This document shows, piece after piece, positions 6,860 through 8,086 of a stretch of 8,086 nt of DNA (positions within the stretch are counted from its first letter, which is position 1; each line of letters starts with the position of its first letter). The DNA comes from CAYZUC01 sp964481705. GTDB taxonomy: Bacteria; Bacillota; Clostridia; Lachnospirales; Lachnospiraceae. The DNA is taken from the NCBI GenBank assembly GCA_964481705.1, contig CAYZUC010000114.1:1-8086 (forward strand), read 5' to 3'. The notes under the pieces were generated by a model. That model was not told where the DNA came from. It made no database searches and saw only the letters and a program-made list of their open reading frames with translations. A program made the translations under genes and the position numbers.

Positions 6860-6869
6860 TATCGTATCA
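6860..6869 (+). repeat. Direct repeat copy 2 (TATCGTATCA), candidate AraC-type half-site
   Basis: Identical to 6754-6763. It lies between the regulator's -10 and its AGGAGG site (6872-6877) and overlaps the CGATATCG palindrome (6857-6864). The position suggests autoregulation. Confidence 0.5.
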
Positions 6870-6888
6870 TCAGGAGGTTCTCCATTTA

Positions 6889-7809
6889 ATGCAGAGCGAA
6901 TATGAAATTATTTCCCATAACAATGCCAATTTTCGTGTGTTTTTGGTAAATCTTCTTTATCGTACTCCACATATTCATAAGGATTACGAAATAAGCCTTC
7001 TTCTGGAGGGTTCTATATCCGTACTGACCCCAGAAGGTACGTTTCTATTAGAGAAAGATGACATATTTGTCACAAACCCATTTTCCAGCCACGAAATCAC
7101 TGCCGAAAAGCCAGTGTTGATTTTGTCTCTTCAGGTATCTCCTTCCTTTTTTTCTTCCTACTATCCGCAAATCGAGCAGACAAAATTCAATATCTCTGTC
7201 TTAAAGCAAAATTCGAATGCAGAGGGTCATTTCCTAATACGAAGCCTGCTATTCCAGCTGTCCTATTGTTTCTTCAAAAAAGAAGACCTTTATGAGCTTA
7301 CATGCGCCACTTTGTTAAATGAGCTATTTCTTCAGCTTCTACAAAACTACCCGCATCAGATTTTGGAGGAGAAAAACCGGATTAGTTCTCAGGCAAAAGC
7401 AGAGCGAATGCGAAAGATGATTGATTACATTGATCTTCATTATAAAGAAAAGCTCCTCTTATCCGATATTGCCGAACAAGAGGAACTTGATTTGTTTTAT
7501 TGTTCTCATTTTTTCAAGGATTGTTTTGGAATGCCTTTTCAGAATTACCTAACAAGAATTCGTTGTGAACATGCAAGACAGCTTCTGCTGTTAACCGATT
7601 ACTCTCTCCTGGACATCAGTATCGGCTGCGGTTTTTCGGATGCCAAATATTTTAACAAAGGATTCCAGCTTCAATATGGCTGTACGCCAAAGGAATACCG
7701 TAAGAACTTCAAAACTGCAAAGCTGGAATATCAGCAGCAATCCATGCTTACCACACAGGATTTTCTCTCCGAGGAGGCAAGTTTAGTCACACTGGAACGC
7801 TATCTGTAA
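6889..7809 (+). CDS. AraC-family transcriptional regulator with N-terminal cupin domain
   Basis: A 306-residue cytoplasmic regulator, the standard length for cupin-AraC proteins. The N-terminal sensory cupin includes HIHKDYEISLLLEGSISVL (28-46) and the DDIFVTNPFSSHEI stretch (57-70), the usual pattern of a sugar-binding pocket. The C-terminal pair of helix-turn-helix motifs lies at about 189-212 (LLLSDIAEQEELDLFYCSHF) and 238-262 (YSLLDISIGCGFSDAKYFNK), followed by GCTPKEYRKNF (264-274), the family end signature. A 30-residue tail follows. It diverges from the isomerase operon, so it most likely controls that operon in response to the sugar or a pathway intermediate. AGGAGG (6872-6877) lies 11 nt before the ATG, a long spacing that a small GGAG/CTCC hairpin (6873-6883) may shorten. 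The stop codon lies inside a repeat relic, so the last one or two residues may derive from that insertion. Confidence 0.95.
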   Translation: MQSEYEIISHNNANFRVFLVNLLYRTPHIHKDYEISLLLEGSISVLTPEGTFLLEKDDIFVTNPFSSHEITAEKPVLILSLQVSPSFFSSYYPQIEQTKFNISVLKQNSNAEGHFLIRSLLFQLSYCFFKKEDLYELTCATLLNELFLQLLQNYPHQILEEKNRISSQAKAERMRKMIDYIDLHYKEKLLLSDIAEQEELDLFYCSHFFKDCFGMPFQNYLTRIRCEHARQLLLLTDYSLLDISIGCGFSDAKYFNKGFQLQYGCTPKEYRKNFKTAKLEYQQQSMLTTQDFLSEEASLVTLERYL

Positions 7810-7848
7810 AATGGGACTGGGGGACGGGGCTTGTGTTTCATTTTCTCA
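7805..7848 (+). repeat. Diverged copy of the G-rich repeat, overlapping the AraC stop codon
   Basis: TGTAAAATGGGAC (7805-7817) is identical to 3610-3622, and TGGGGGACGGGGCTT (7818-7832) is identical to 3575-3589. Here they are joined in a different order, so this copy is not itself a long hairpin. The following 16 bases, ending TTTCATTTT, are partly similar to 3590-3605. The AraC-type stop TAA (7807-7809) comes from the repeat. This supports a dispersed repeat family in the genome. Confidence 0.7.
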
Positions 7849-7883
7849 CTAATACGAGTGGAATGAGGGAACGGCGGGAGTGG

Positions 7884-8031
7884 GTGTCTGTCCTGAAATA
7901 ATTAACGAGCCGCCTGTGATTTTGGGAAATCCACTGTCTGAAAATCACTTACCGAAGAGCTCTTCGCGATGAGGTTAGTGATTTACTGGCAGTTAGTTTC
8001 CGAAATTACTGCTCGGTTTCAGGACAGACAC
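7884..8031. repeat. 148-bp nested inverted-repeat element (REP/MITE-like or structured RNA)
   Basis: Terminal arms GTGTCTGTCCTGAAA (7884-7898) and TTTCAGGACAGACAC (8017-8031) are perfect 15-bp inverted repeats. Inside them CGAGC (7906-7910) pairs with GCTCG (8011-8015). Internal hairpins include a perfect 14-bp palindrome CGAAGAGCTCTTCG (7953-7966), AAATCACTTACC (7942-7953) against GGTTAGTGATTT (7973-7984) with one mismatch, and GCAGTTAGTTTC (7989-8000) against GAAATTACTGC (8002-8012). No coding frame fits. The layout suggests a non-autonomous repeat mobilised by a REP-associated (Y1) transposase, or a folded RNA. No transposase is present in the window. Confidence 0.65.
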
Positions 8032-8037
8032 TGATCT

Positions 8038-8079
8038 TGTCAATAATGCTTGACACTTTGTACTCGCATATTTTATTAC
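8038..8079 (+). promoter_or_regulatory. Probable promoter with a dyad over its -35, for a gene beyond the right edge
   Basis: TTGACA (8050-8055) is a perfect -35. TATTAC (8074-8079, 18-bp spacer) or TTATTA (8073-8078, 17-bp spacer) could be the -10. The -35 is also one arm of a perfect 6-bp dyad, TGTCAA (8038-8043) and TTGACA (8050-8055), with a 6-bp centre, so a repressor could sit there. The gene itself would start outside the window. Confidence 0.45.
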
Positions 8080-8086
8080 TACCTAT

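Larger units (their letters stand above)
6707..6888. promoter_or_regulatory. Divergent control region between the sugar operon and the AraC-type regulator
   Basis: This 182-bp gap drives transcription outward in both directions. For the leftward operon, a TACAAT -10 is visible on the minus strand (6755-6750) with no good -35, as expected of an activator-dependent promoter. A leader of about 36 nt would follow. GTATC-containing words recur (6753-6762, 6823-6827, 6865-6868 region), including the perfect 10-bp direct repeat described separately. An 8-bp palindrome CGATATCG lies at 6857-6864. I saw no clear catabolite-response (cre) site and no riboswitch-like fold. Confidence 0.6.

Noticed and set aside
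7810..8086. A CRISPR array or small gene in the repeat-rich right end
   Set aside because: Repeats are inverted rather than regularly spaced direct repeats, and no frame has a start codon with a ribosome binding site.

Overview
The window looks like chromosomal DNA from a spore-forming, motile, low-to-moderate GC member of the Bacillota, most likely class Clostridia and probably Lachnospiraceae. This rests on a SpoIIID regulator with a typical clostridial core, a plausible sigma-E promoter in front of it, strong AGGAGG-type ribosome binding sites, a methyl-accepting chemotaxis protein, and a TetM-like translational GTPase of the sort common in that group. The family placement is inference from protein resemblance; no ribosomal RNA is present to confirm it.

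Layout, left to right. Positions 1-1320 (minus) hold the first 440 codons of a TetM/TetW-like GTPase whose 3' end lies outside the window; a 22-bp perfect dyad lies just upstream. Positions 1399-3123 (minus) encode a membrane chemoreceptor with a Cache-like sensor and its own sigma-A promoter. Positions 3234-3503 (minus) encode SpoIIID, best started at a TTG codon below a sigma-E-type promoter. A perfect 37-bp inverted repeat (3569-3645) separates SpoIIID from a three-gene minus-strand operon: xylose-isomerase-like TIM barrel (6706 to 5672), PfkB sugar kinase (5632 to 4502) and class II ketose-bisphosphate aldolase (4490 to 3645). A divergent AraC-family regulator (6889-7809) shares a 182-bp control region with that operon. 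From 7805 to the right edge there is no gene: there is a diverged relative of the 3569-3645 repeat, then a 148-bp nested inverted-repeat element, then a probable rightward promoter for a gene outside the window.

The central system is the isomerase-kinase-aldolase set with its AraC regulator. The logic is aldose to ketose, ketose to ketose phosphate, then retro-aldol cleavage to a triose phosphate plus an aldehyde. The substrate cannot be read from the sequence. The isomerase keeps nearly all class I XylA active-site residues, but one metal-1 aspartate position (Asp245 in Streptomyces numbering) is His237. That makes a substrate other than xylose worth testing. No transporter or glycoside hydrolase is visible in the window.

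Two related G-rich repeats overlap the stop codons of the two flanking genes of this system (aldolase and AraC), which suggests that repeat elements inserted at, or shaped, the 3' ends of these genes.
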